The notes beneath the pieces are model-generated. The model saw only the letters and a list, made by a program, of their open reading frames with translations, did not search any database and was not told the origin of the DNA. This document shows, in pieces, positions 18,514 to 27,037 of a stretch of DNA of 64,000 nt (position 1 is the first letter of the stretch; each line of letters starts with the position of its first letter). This stretch comes from an uncultured Alteromonadaceae bacterium. GTDB taxonomy: Bacteria > Pseudomonadota > Gammaproteobacteria > Enterobacterales > Alteromonadaceae. The translations under genes were made by a program, and so were the position numbers. The stretch is taken from the NCBI GenBank assembly GCA_913056495.1, contig CAJXMO010000006.1, positions 166,896-230,895 on the forward strand, in the 5' to 3' direction.

Positions 18514-19464
18514 ATGTTAACTCAAGTATCAAAATGGCGACAGCTCAGATTTAAACACTGGCTGAATCAAAGAATCCCGGCAGCCAATTCCCTTTCACTC
18601 AATAAACGTAATATTTTTATTTTTCCAAGTTGGGCCGGGCTGGCCTATTTAGCCGTCAGTTTAGCCATTTTTATACTGGCCACTAACTATGAAAGCAATC
18701 TGAGTTTGTTGTTGTGTTACTGGTTATTAGCCCTTTTTTTAATCTTGCTGTATTTAAGCTATTTTAACCTATCAGGCATGGCGCTTAGTGCCAGTCCGCT
18801 CAAACCTGTTCATGTCGGTGACAGATTGCAACTGGAAGTCAGTTTGCAGTCTAATAAAAAACACTTTCACCTTAACTGGCTCGACGAAGTTAATACTCAG
18901 ATAAAACAAACTTCTCCAGGACGAGAGATTATCAAACTGAGCTGGAACGCAAAACGGCGGGGTAACTGGGTGTTACCCAGAGTTAAATTATTCAGTCAGG
19001 CACCTTCTGGTCTATTTAATGTTTGGACTTATCCTGACTTTAATCAGCAAGTGCTAATTTATCCAAAATTAATAGCTTGCCCTGAATATGCATTTGGAAC
19101 CGGTAAAAATACAACAAAAGAAGGTGATTTAAACCAACCTCTGCAAGGCGTGGATTTTCAGGGATTAAAAAACTACCAAAAAGGCGACTCTCTGTCTCGG
19201 GTTGCCTGGAAACGGGCCAGTTTCAGCCAAAATTGGCAAATTAAACACTTTGAGCAAACTCAAGATCAACAAATCTGGTTTTCAATCTACAAAGTACAGG
19301 CCGATTCGATTGAAGAGAAATTAAGTAAACTGGCTTGGCTGGTCACTAATGCACACCACCAGGAAATTACATACGGATTGCAACTCAGTCATATAGAGCT
19401 AGATCCGGCACAAGGTGAATCCCACCTAAAAATGTGTTTAGAGCAGTTGGCGAAACACCCATGA
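18514..19464 (+). CDS. DUF58-domain membrane-anchored protein
   Basis: A 316-aa protein. Two hydrophobic helices lie around residues 35-85 (SWAGLAYLAVSLAIFIL and LLLCYWLLALFLILLYL). The DUF58 signature NYQKGDSLSRVAWKRAS is at about 223-239. DUF58 proteins have a VWA-related fold and accompany MoxR ATPases; the exact role is unknown. Its stop overlaps the next gene's start as ATGA (19461-19464), which implies coupled translation with the transglutaminase-like protein. Confidence 0.88.
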   Translation: MLTQVSKWRQLRFKHWLNQRIPAANSLSLNKRNIFIFPSWAGLAYLAVSLAIFILATNYESNLSLLLCYWLLALFLILLYLSYFNLSGMALSASPLKPVHVGDRLQLEVSLQSNKKHFHLNWLDEVNTQIKQTSPGREIIKLSWNAKRRGNWVLPRVKLFSQAPSGLFNVWTYPDFNQQVLIYPKLIACPEYAFGTGKNTTKEGDLNQPLQGVDFQGLKNYQKGDSLSRVAWKRASFSQNWQIKHFEQTQDQQIWFSIYKVQADSIEEKLSKLAWLVTNAHHQEITYGLQLSHIELDPAQGESHLKMCLEQLAKHP

Positions 19465-21467
19465 AACAGCGTCAAAATACCAGTGAACCCATTTTATTAA
19501 GTACAGTTTTATTAGTCTGTGCAGCCAATCTGGTTGTCTTGTTTTACCAATCACTCGAAAACCACTTTAATGCCTTTTTCTTTTTTTTGGTTTGTGCGGC
19601 AGTCAGGTTAGCACCCTTTTTCTTTCCTCAATTTAAGCTGAAAAGGCGTTATGAAATTTCGCTGTTTATTATCGCCCTAATCATTATTCTGACCAGCATT
19701 ATTGGCAAAGATATTCTCGCGACGCTTTTTACTTTGCTCGTTTGTTTGCAAAGCTTAACGATTTTAAGGCTATTCAGTACAAGAGAACTTAAAACCTGTG
19801 TCTGGGTTTTATTATTTTTGGTGGCTGCAAACTTACTATTTTTTTTTGAATTTCAGAATGTTGTGATTCTTTTTATGGCAGTCATTGTGGCACTTAGCGC
19901 TTTAATTAATCACTTTTGTAATTACAATATCTATAAAGAAGCGGTCAGTAGAATGATAAACATCGCTTTGCTGGCATTACCTGTCGCCGTGATATTATTT
20001 TTAGTTATGCCAAGACTGCCACCCCTTTGGAAAATGCCTAAAGTAGAAAGTCAAAGCCGGGGGTTGCAGGATAAAATAAGATTTGGTGATATTGCCGAAC
20101 TCAGCCAATCGAGTAATCTTGCATTTCGAGCCAGCTTTGATGGTCAACCACCGAAAACTAGCCAAATGTACTGGCGCTCTTTTGTACTACAAAACTTTGA
20201 CGGCAATATCTGGCAACGCAGTGAGTATATGGAAAGCTGGCAGAAGCTGGTTAAAACACGCCGTTCAGGTGTGCAATGGAAAAACCTTCAGGCACCCGCC
20301 GTTAATTATCAGGTAATCACAGAAGCCAGCTATCAGAACTGGCTATTTGCGCTTGATCTCGCGACCAGTCGTCAGCAAGGCGTTATTTCACTGCCGGATT
20401 TTAGTTTATATTCCAGTGAGACCCTGACACAAAAATTTCGCTATCAAGTCACCTCTTACCCGGAAAGCCAACTGACTGATTTTGACAATAATCAAATTAA
20501 ACAGCTGAACTTACAACTGCCCAATGTTGCTAATCCGAAAACTGAACAGTGGGTCAAAGCACTGAAACAACAAAGCACAACCGATGCCGAATTGATTCAG
20601 GCTGTGCTGAATTATTTTAATCAGCAGGATTTTTATTACTCGCTAAAACCCGAGGTTTTGGAATCTCCCAAGATTGATGACTTTTTATTTAATACGCGTA
20701 CTGGATTTTGTGAACATTATGCCGGTACGTTTACCTATATTATGCGTTTAGCCGGTATTCCCGCCCGAGTGGTCGTTGGCTATTTGGGTGGTGAATATAA
20801 TCCAGCCGGGGATTACTTCAGTGTTTATCAATTCGATGCACACGCCTGGGCTGAAATATGGCAGGCAGATAAAGGCTGGGTTCGCATCGACCCGACATCT
20901 TATGTCGCGCCGGAACGGGTTGAATTTAATCTTCAACAGGCCATAGGCAATGATGAATTTTTAGCCGAACGCGATTTTTCTCTGTTTAAATATGATCAAT
21001 TCGCGGCAATCAGAACCATGCGCATGCTGATCTCAAATTTAGATTATCAATGGACATTGTGGGTGCTTAACTATGATGCCACTAAACAAAAAGATTTATT
21101 AAAAAAACTGTTTGGAGAGACCTCTGGGCTGGCATTTACACTTAAACTGGCTTTTTTAATATTGGGTTTATTCAGTTTTATTTTTGTAGTAGGTTGGTTA
21201 CTGGCTCATAAAAAATCACCGCAAAGCCAGCTTCAACGATTGCAACAAAAGGCGACTCAAAAACTTGCTAAAAAATATCAGATTCAGCGTCGTCAGGGCC
21301 AAACGCTACGCCAGTTGAAAAGGCAAACTCAACAGCACTCTGAAGCGCTCGCGCAAAATTGGCAAACCTTTTGCCAACATTTTGAACAGCTTGAGTATGC
21401 GCCGTTGAGCCAGGCTCAGTTTAAAATTCATTACCGAGCTTGCCAGCAGTTGATAAAACAGTTGTAA
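19461..21467 (+). CDS. TgpA-like transmembrane transglutaminase
   Basis: A 668-aa DUF3488/transglutaminase protein. About six N-terminal transmembrane helices (to about residue 185) precede a periplasmic transglutaminase-like domain with Cys417 (GFCEHYA), His461 (DAHAWAE) and Asp477 (RIDPT). A further transmembrane helix lies near 555-580, before a basic, Gln-rich cytoplasmic tail. Pseudomonas TgpA is an essential periplasmic transglutaminase; its substrate is unsettled. I chose the ATG at 19461 because it forms an ATGA overlap with the DUF58 stop. An upstream ATG at 19434 would create a 31-bp overlap and add nine non-conserved residues. Confidence 0.9.
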   Translation: MKQRQNTSEPILLSTVLLVCAANLVVLFYQSLENHFNAFFFFLVCAAVRLAPFFFPQFKLKRRYEISLFIIALIIILTSIIGKDILATLFTLLVCLQSLTILRLFSTRELKTCVWVLLFLVAANLLFFFEFQNVVILFMAVIVALSALINHFCNYNIYKEAVSRMINIALLALPVAVILFLVMPRLPPLWKMPKVESQSRGLQDKIRFGDIAELSQSSNLAFRASFDGQPPKTSQMYWRSFVLQNFDGNIWQRSEYMESWQKLVKTRRSGVQWKNLQAPAVNYQVITEASYQNWLFALDLATSRQQGVISLPDFSLYSSETLTQKFRYQVTSYPESQLTDFDNNQIKQLNLQLPNVANPKTEQWVKALKQQSTTDAELIQAVLNYFNQQDFYYSLKPEVLESPKIDDFLFNTRTGFCEHYAGTFTYIMRLAGIPARVVVGYLGGEYNPAGDYFSVYQFDAHAWAEIWQADKGWVRIDPTSYVAPERVEFNLQQAIGNDEFLAERDFSLFKYDQFAAIRTMRMLISNLDYQWTLWVLNYDATKQKDLLKKLFGETSGLAFTLKLAFLILGLFSFIFVVGWLLAHKKSPQSQLQRLQQKATQKLAKKYQIQRRQGQTLRQLKRQTQQHSEALAQNWQTFCQHFEQLEYAPLSQAQFKIHYRACQQLIKQL

Positions 21468-21491
21468 CTGATATTTGCCATCAGTTACAAC
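21461..21491 (+). terminator. Hairpin at the end of the MoxR operon
   Basis: GTTGTAACTGAT and ATCAGTTACAAC form a perfect 12-bp stem with a 7-nt loop, overlapping the TAA stop of the transglutaminase gene. No U-run follows, so it may be a Rho-independent terminator of weak type or an mRNA-stabilising hairpin. Confidence 0.55.
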
Positions 21492-21515
21492 TATCAGCTC
21501 ATCTGAGACTATTTA

Positions 21516-21728
21516 ACCTCAGCTGCGCATAATAAAAATTGCCCAACAAGTCTATTTTTCCGTCTCTCAGCGTTATTTTTCTTACTAATAGCTCGCTATT
21601 AGGTACACAAAAATGCCTTGATAGACGAAAAACTATCCACATTGGAACGTGCAATAAACAAGATTGTGGTTATGTTTAGAAAATTAAAGTCCAATTTTAC
21701 TTCAACTATTCTTATACGCAGCTGAGGT
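21516..21728 (-). mobile_element. MITE-like element, copy 2 (family A)
   Basis: A 213-bp element in the opposite orientation to copies 1 and 3. The ends are ACCTCAGCTGCGCATAA and, from the other side, ACCTCAGCTGCGTATAA. TATTTA is duplicated at 21510-21515 and 21729-21734. The internal 8-bp hairpin seen in copy 1 is conserved. It lies between the MoxR operon and the CE7 esterase gene, and its right tip plus the duplication supply the TAA stop codon of the esterase (21728-21730). Confidence 0.85.
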
Positions 21729-23044
21729 TATTTAATCTGGTCTTTAATCCAGTTTAAAATGACATGTCGGGTTTCAGTAGAAACCCAATGTTCATTGACC
21801 GGCGTGATCAAAGCCGTTTTTTCTGTATCAAGCGTATTATAAACAATATAACTGGTTGTCGGTGGGCAAGTATCATCGTTAAACCCCCAGGTTATAAAAC
21901 TAGGTACATCAATTAAACGGGCAAAATTCACCACATCATAATACTCAAGCGTTTTTAGTTTCTCTGGCGTATCCATACCAGAAAACTTGGTAAATAAATG
22001 CGGATAACCGCCTGCCCGGCCCGCTTTATAACCCGCCATGTCACTTAATGCCGGATGGTTGGCCGAAACCGCGGTGATGCGCTTATCTAACCCGGCCAGC
22101 ACCAGTGCCAGTGCACCTCCCTGACTGCCACCCTGAGCTATCATATTTTTACCATCCCACTGCGGCAAGCGAGTTAAAAAATCCACCACTCTTGGCATAG
22201 ATAAGTAGGCTTTTTTCATATAATAATTATCTCGGTTATCCAAACCGTTAACTAAATAACTATTATTATTTTTACCAAAAGCAGCGCTGATTTCATTATA
22301 GGTTGCTCTGTCTAAATCAGGGCGAATACCATGAATTTCCATATCAAAACGAATCACACCGGATTCAGCATAAAACAGGTGTTTTTCGGGCGTCATAGGT
22401 TTAATGCCTGCACCCGGCGGCGCGATCACAGCAGCAAATTTACCGGGCTTTTTAGGTATCGTTAAATAGCCATAAACATACTGACCTTTTTGATAGGCCT
22501 GGATTTTGACTAAGTAACAATCGACCGTATCCGATGAAAATTCAGGCACAAATGTACGCTCAACAGAATAAGGCACTGACTCAGCTTGCTTTAATTCAGC
22601 TTGCCAGAATGCTGAAAAATCATCCGGCATTTGAGTATAAGGCGTGAGTTTTTCCGGCGAATAGCCAACTTTGATATGATGTTTATAGGTTTTACCGTTA
22701 ATATTTGCACTCAGTTTTAATGCTTTAAATCCCGGTTGATTTAAGGTGCCCATTGAAATCACCGCCTGACCATTTTTTAATACCAGCAGTCCTTTTTTAT
22801 CAGCCGGCAGCAACTCGGGTCCAATTTCATATGCAATTTCAATATCGGATAACGGCATGCCATAGTGATATACATTGACTGTAACTTTCGCATTTTCATT
22901 AACCTGATATAACCAGTTATCATGGTCGGGCGTGGCTACCCAAAGCACATCACTGCGATAAGGATTATTTTGTGCCACCGTTGGCAAAATTAAAAAACTA
23001 AAAAAGCATAACAGCACAATTTGTTTTAAATGCTTATAAATCAT
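21728..23044 (-). CDS. CE7-family acetyl esterase (acetylxylan esterase/cephalosporin-C deacetylase)
   Basis: A 438-aa secreted alpha/beta-hydrolase of the AXE1 family (PF05448). A signal peptide (LPTVAQ, cut near residue 25) is followed by an extra beta-rich N-terminal domain of about 100 residues. The catalytic domain has Ser307 in GGSQGG, an acid at Asp390 or Asp391 (WGFNDDTCPP) and His419 (NEHW). It probably removes acetyl groups from xylan or small acetylated sugars. It is alone, with no carbohydrate-active neighbour within several kilobases. The stop codon overlaps the end of a MITE-like element. Restoring the pre-insertion sequence would give TAG at the same place, so the protein is unchanged. 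Confidence 0.9.
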   Translation of the reverse strand: MIYKHLKQIVLLCFFSFLILPTVAQNNPYRSDVLWVATPDHDNWLYQVNENAKVTVNVYHYGMPLSDIEIAYEIGPELLPADKKGLLVLKNGQAVISMGTLNQPGFKALKLSANINGKTYKHHIKVGYSPEKLTPYTQMPDDFSAFWQAELKQAESVPYSVERTFVPEFSSDTVDCYLVKIQAYQKGQYVYGYLTIPKKPGKFAAVIAPPGAGIKPMTPEKHLFYAESGVIRFDMEIHGIRPDLDRATYNEISAAFGKNNNSYLVNGLDNRDNYYMKKAYLSMPRVVDFLTRLPQWDGKNMIAQGGSQGGALALVLAGLDKRITAVSANHPALSDMAGYKAGRAGGYPHLFTKFSGMDTPEKLKTLEYYDVVNFARLIDVPSFITWGFNDDTCPPTTSYIVYNTLDTEKTALITPVNEHWVSTETRHVILNWIKDQIK

Positions 23045-23232
23045 AATCTTTCCTGTCTGATTATCGAAAAGGCTAAAATAAACAATATTGTAAATGACTC
23101 TGATGAGTAAGTAAAAAAATTGTTGGATTTAACTCACAATGTCGGGGGCACTGGCTAACATTTACGACAGCGGCTCAGGCCAAGCCTTTCTCATCCCTAC
23201 CCGAATAAGCTAAGAATGTATAGATTCACATT

Positions 23233-23418
23233 TTAACTTTTATTATTTGGCGAAAAAATGTAGTGGTAAACGTATAATGAAACAAACATGACAAGGCTAA
23301 TGAAAACCGGCCGGTAGAAGTCAAATGGCGATTCAGAATGACTTAGCAATTGATAAATAGATGTGCCGACAGGCCTCCCAAGAGCGCCTTTTGCAGATTT
23401 GGAAAAGTGCCTACTCAT
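23233..23418 (-). CDS. Hypothetical small membrane protein
   Basis: A 61-residue candidate with one hydrophobic segment (PVFISLVMFVSLYVYHYIF, about residues 37-55) and a basic N-terminus. GGGAAAG lies about seven bases before the ATG, the main support that it is translated. I do not recognise a family. It lies upstream of the CE7 gene and downstream of two other small genes on the same strand. Confidence 0.35.
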   Translation of the reverse strand: MSRHFSKSAKGALGRPVGTSIYQLLSHSESPFDFYRPVFISLVMFVSLYVYHYIFSPNNKS

Positions 23419-23478
23419 GATTTTACTTTCCCATATGCCCTATAGAAATGACTCAACCGTAAACGTATTTGCTGTGCC

Positions 23479-23766
23479 TTACTTAAGCTGTACACCGCAA
23501 TTTTGGCATTGACTGATACTTAAACCTGAACCTAACTTTTTACCACAAGACGGGCATTTCCAATACTTAAAATGAAAGCCAATATTAACTGCAGCTCCCA
23601 TTAATAACACCCAAACAGCCGACTGTTTAGTTAACCCGATAAAAGCGTCCAGATCAGAAAAATATAATACGCAAACGGGTATAAAAAGCGGTACAGTTAA
23701 TAAACGAACAAGATTGAGCTTGTAATTTATCGCTTTAAATTGATCTTTAATTTCTGAACCAGACAT
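23479..23766 (-). CDS. Small membrane protein with C-terminal zinc ribbon
   Basis: A 95-aa protein with two predicted membrane helices (LLTVPLFIPVCVLYF and SAVWVLLMGAAVNIGF). A C-terminal zinc ribbon is formed by CPSCGKK and CQNCG, four cysteines in two CxxC pairs. Family and function are unknown. GAGGGAG lies just upstream of two adjacent ATGs. The second (23766) has the better spacing and is used. The gene follows the 98-aa gene by about 9 bp and is probably in one operon with it. Confidence 0.6.
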   Translation of the reverse strand: MSGSEIKDQFKAINYKLNLVRLLTVPLFIPVCVLYFSDLDAFIGLTKQSAVWVLLMGAAVNIGFHFKYWKCPSCGKKLGSGLSISQCQNCGVQLK

Positions 23767-23775
23767 CATACTCCC

Positions 23776-24072
23776 TCATATTGACCAAGCCTTAACACTC
23801 AAGTCTTTGCGGGAGCTGTATACCGGCAGCCTGTCATTGCTCGTAATTAAAAAAGCATCCATTTCTACTGATACCAAACCCGATAAAGGAAAAACTTCCA
23901 GAATCCCCAAGTCAGCAAGCTTAGCACAAAGCAGTGCGGTTTTACCGGTAGCAAACATACTTGAATCGTGATCACGAAGGTCGCCATCCACATAAAGCTT
24001 TGCGCCAGCAAACCATGAGTTAACAATTTTAATTTTATGGCCTTTAACTTTGAATTCGAACACTTTTCTCAT
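23776..24072 (-). CDS. Hypothetical protein, first gene of small-gene pair
   Basis: A 98-aa soluble protein, predicted beta-rich at the N-terminus (FEFKVKGHKIKIVNSWFAGAKLYVDGDL) with no signal peptide or membrane helix. I do not recognise the family with confidence. Its stop is a few bases from the start of the zinc-ribbon membrane protein, so the two probably work together. Only about 3 bp separate its start codon from a MITE-like element, whose insertion may have replaced or supplied the promoter and ribosome-binding region. Confidence 0.5.
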   Translation of the reverse strand: MRKVFEFKVKGHKIKIVNSWFAGAKLYVDGDLRDHDSSMFATGKTALLCAKLADLGILEVFPLSGLVSVEMDAFLITSNDRLPVYSSRKDLSVKAWSI

Positions 24073-24075
24073 GAC

Positions 24076-24342
24076 TATACCCGTGCTACTTCAAGATGCA
24101 TGTTTCAGAGCTATCACAGCGCTTTCAATACAAGGCATATTGGTAAAGGAATGTAGGCACCTTTCGAACCAATATAACGCAGTAGTGGAAGCGCTGTGAA
24201 GCTCCCAAAGGGCCGGGCTAAAAATGCCTGATACGGCGTTAAATTGCTTTGATGTAGAATAACTATACCTTCAGCAATTTGCCTTGTCTCATGCATTTTT
24301 TTCTCCGGCTGAAATCAAGCATATTGAGGCAGCACGGGTATA
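24076..24342. mobile_element. MITE-like element (family B)
   Basis: A 267-bp element with perfect 12-bp terminal inverted repeats TATACCCGTGCT / AGCACGGGTATA; imperfect matching continues inward to about 30 bp. No transposase is encoded. A 60-codon reverse-strand frame inside it (24114-24296) resembles no real protein family. I did not find a clear target duplication. It begins 3 bp upstream of the 98-aa gene's start codon. It is unrelated in sequence to family A. A degenerate match to its tip may lie at about 26824. Confidence 0.65.
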
Positions 24343-24677
24343 AACTCCCTTTTATATTTTTGCCTTAAAGTGAACTCTAGTACACCGTTAGACTGCGATA
24401 TTCTGCGGTGCTCAAACAGTCCAGATTTAATAAATACTTAATAAACAGCTAACAAACAAAACAATAACCAACCTATAACCGGATATCAAGCAATTGATGT
24501 TTACGTTTTCTATATAACTATAGCCCAACGCCAAAACGGATTGTCTGAGTCATGTTCAATAAACGCAGTCAATTCGCCATCAGTCGCTATAAGGATAACT
24601 CAGTAGAAAGAGATAAAAACCAAAAGGGCCTGCTTTTGAAAATCCAAAGAATTGAAATAGCGAGCCCGAAACTAGAG
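24343..24677. other. Intergenic region downstream of mesD
   Basis: About 335 bp between MITE-B and the end of mesD. A short stem CAAAAG/CTTTTG followed on the reverse strand by GTTTTT (near 24621-24638) may be a weak terminator for mesD. I see no gene. Confidence 0.4.
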
Positions 24678-25709
24678 TTATCCGGCCTGTAACTCGGCTC
24701 GAACAATATCTGCACCTGCATTTAACGCTTTGAGTTTCGCATTTGCCACTTCGCGGGATAAGGGCGCCATGCCACAGTTAGTGCAGGGATAAAGTTTATC
24801 CGCATCCACAAATTGAAGCGCTTTTCGGATAGTTTCAGCAACTTGCTCAGGCGTTTCAATGGTATTGCTAGCCACATCAATTGCGCCAACCATAACTTTT
24901 TTACCGCGAATTAGCTCAATCAGTTCCATTGGTACGCGGGCGTTGTGACATTCCAGCGAAATAATATCAATATTGGATGCCTGTAGTTTTGGAAAAACGG
25001 ATTCGTATTGTCGCCACTCAGAGCCCAGTGTTTTTTTCCAGTCAGTATTGGCTTTAATGCCATAGCCATAGCATATATGCACAGCGGTTTCACACTTGAG
25101 TCCTTCAATTGCTCTTTCTAGTGCAGCAATGCCCCATTCGTTAACTTCATCAAAAAAGACATTAAAAGCAGGCTCATCAAACTGGATAATATCGACCCCA
25201 GCAGCTTCTAATTCTCTGGCTTCCTGATTTAAAATTTTGGCAAATTCCCAAGCCAATTTTTCCCGACTTTTATAGTGATCATCATAAAGCGTATCTATCA
25301 TCGTCATAGGCCCTGGTAGCGCCCATTTAATCGGCTGGTCGGTTTGTTGGCGTAAAAATTTGGCGGCTTCAACAAAAACCGGTTTTTGCCGGCTCACCGG
25401 CCCAACAACCGATGGTACACTGGCATCATAGCGATCACGAATTTTAACGGTTTTGCGTTTTTTAAAATCAACACCATCTAAATGCTCGATAAAGGTAGTG
25501 ACAAAATGTTGGCGGGTCTGCTCACCATCACTCACAATATCAATCCCGGCCAATTGTTGCGCCTGCAAGGCAATTCGCAGCGCATCCTGCTGACCGCTGA
25601 TAAGCTCGCGACCTTCTAATTTCCAAGGCGACCATAGCTTTTCAGGTTCTGCAAGCCAAGACGGTTTAGGCAAACTGCCAGCGGTTGAAGTAGGTAATAA
25701 TTTTTTCAT
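24678..25709 (-). CDS. mesD: Core (folate-independent) methionine synthase, MesD-like
   Basis: A 343-aa protein equal to the C-terminal catalytic half of cobalamin-independent MetE. Likely zinc ligands are His211 and Cys213 (VHICYG), Glu253 (SLECH) and Cys312 (TNCGM). It lacks the N-terminal half that MetE uses with methyltetrahydrofolate. Such core-MetE proteins beside a DUF1852 gene are the MesD family, shown genetically to make methionine with the partner MesX and to need oxygen. The methyl donor is unknown. It follows mesX by 28 bp on the same strand. An alternative reading as a corrinoid-dependent methyltransferase is less likely given the partner. Confidence 0.88.
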   Translation of the reverse strand: MKKLLPTSTAGSLPKPSWLAEPEKLWSPWKLEGRELISGQQDALRIALQAQQLAGIDIVSDGEQTRQHFVTTFIEHLDGVDFKKRKTVKIRDRYDASVPSVVGPVSRQKPVFVEAAKFLRQQTDQPIKWALPGPMTMIDTLYDDHYKSREKLAWEFAKILNQEARELEAAGVDIIQFDEPAFNVFFDEVNEWGIAALERAIEGLKCETAVHICYGYGIKANTDWKKTLGSEWRQYESVFPKLQASNIDIISLECHNARVPMELIELIRGKKVMVGAIDVASNTIETPEQVAETIRKALQFVDADKLYPCTNCGMAPLSREVANAKLKALNAGADIVRAELQAG

Positions 25710-25737
25710 AAATAATTTCGGCTCAATTAATTGTCAG

Positions 25738-26730
25738 TTATAAAGTATTCAATGATGATGTGTAACGGGCACACCACTGCTCAAGCAGAGTCTGATATGG
25801 CTTAATAAAATACTCTTGTGCAAATTTACCTTGCTCAACCGCTAGACGGCTGCGCTCTTCCCGGTCGTAAACAATTTGCGTTAATGAGTGGTCCTGATTT
25901 TTCAATTTTGGCTGATAACATTGTCCAGCGACTGCATTCGCATTATAAATTTCAGGGCGATAAATTTTCTGAAAGGTTTCCATTGTGCTAATAGTGCCAA
26001 TCAGCTCCAGATTGGTGTAATCGTTGAGCAAATCACCAACAAAATAAAAGGCTAAAGGTGCCACACTATTGGGCGGCATAAAGTAGCGAACATTTAACCC
26101 CATTTTTTTAAAATATTGCTCAGTCAGCGAAGATTCGTTTGGCTGATACTCAAACCCTAATACCGGGTGCTGATTTTCCGTTCTATAGTAGGTTTTATTG
26201 TCCGATACACTCAGGCAGATAACCGGTGGTTTATCAAAATGCTTTTTGTAAGTAGTCGAATTCACAAAACATTGAAATAACTTGCCATGCATCTCGCCAA
26301 AATTATCCGGAATGCTGAACTGTTGCTGGTTTTTATTGTGCTCACGCAGTACAACACTAAAGTCATAGTCGCGAATATAAGAGGAGAAATTATTACCAAC
26401 AATACCGTCAATGCGTTGATTAGTTTTGTGATCAACAATATTGGTTTTTAATACTTCAATCGACGGAAACCTTTGCTCGTTGCCTTCAATAGCCATATCG
26501 ACCGAAATAATATTAAGCTCAACACTATAACGGTCACCTTGAGGGTTATCCCAATTTGCAAGCGCATTAAAGCGATTATTAACCATCTTAAGCGCATTAC
26601 GTAAATTTTCTTCACGGCGTTCTCCTCTGGCTAAATTAGCGAAATTGGTTGTAATGCGTGTATTGTCTGACGGGCGATAATTTTCATCAAATTTGACGCT
26701 CTTAATCTCAAATGCAAACTCTGTATTCAT
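25738..26730 (-). CDS. mesX: DUF1852 protein MesX, partner of MesD
   Basis: A 330-aa DUF1852 protein (PF08908). Recognisable segments are FEIKSVKFDENYRPSDNTR at the start, TTNFANLARG, and MNVRYFMPPNSVAPLAFY-like LNVRYFMPPNSVAPLAFYF in the C-terminal half. DUF1852 genes occur almost only beside core-MetE genes. Fitness data in other bacteria link the pair (MesX-MesD) to methionine synthesis in oxygen, possibly with MesX generating or presenting the methyl donor. It is the first gene of the operon. An inverted repeat ACAGAC-TT-GTCTGT lies about 55 bp upstream. Confidence 0.88.
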   Translation of the reverse strand: MNTEFAFEIKSVKFDENYRPSDNTRITTNFANLARGERREENLRNALKMVNNRFNALANWDNPQGDRYSVELNIISVDMAIEGNEQRFPSIEVLKTNIVDHKTNQRIDGIVGNNFSSYIRDYDFSVVLREHNKNQQQFSIPDNFGEMHGKLFQCFVNSTTYKKHFDKPPVICLSVSDNKTYYRTENQHPVLGFEYQPNESSLTEQYFKKMGLNVRYFMPPNSVAPLAFYFVGDLLNDYTNLELIGTISTMETFQKIYRPEIYNANAVAGQCYQPKLKNQDHSLTQIVYDREERSRLAVEQGKFAQEYFIKPYQTLLEQWCARYTSSLNTL

Positions 26731-26782
26731 GGTGATAGGTATCCTTTTTATCTGTTAACAGCTAAATTTTTTGTTTCACTTC

Positions 26783-26796
26783 ACAGACTTGTCTGT
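26783..26796 (-). promoter_or_regulatory. Inverted repeat upstream of mesX
   Basis: ACAGACTTGTCTGT is a perfect 6-bp inverted repeat with a 2-bp spacer, 53 bp upstream of the mesX start. It resembles a MetJ box (AGACGTCT) stretched by two bases, so methionine control is attractive but unproven. The remaining 26731-27037 spacer holds no gene; a degenerate MITE-B-like tip may lie near 26824. Confidence 0.35.
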
Positions 26797-27037
26797 TTTT
26801 AAATGAAGTTGTATAGGATGTAGTTATACCCGCACCTTAAGATGAATAAAATTGTTTATGATTCACATATAACATGAAATAAATTCAACATTAATATCTC
26901 TAAGTAAAAATTCATCTGACTTTATCGAAACTGGCCCAATCTGATCTTAATATGTCCTCATAGCCACTGTTTGTTATTTAAACGATTTTCTACAATAGCT
27001 TCATTGAATCGATACATGGCCCTAACGGAGACTTATT

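Noticed and set aside
24114..24296. 60-codon reverse-strand open frame
   Set aside because: It lies entirely inside the family B inverted-repeat element, resembles no protein family, and is the kind of spurious frame that repeats generate.
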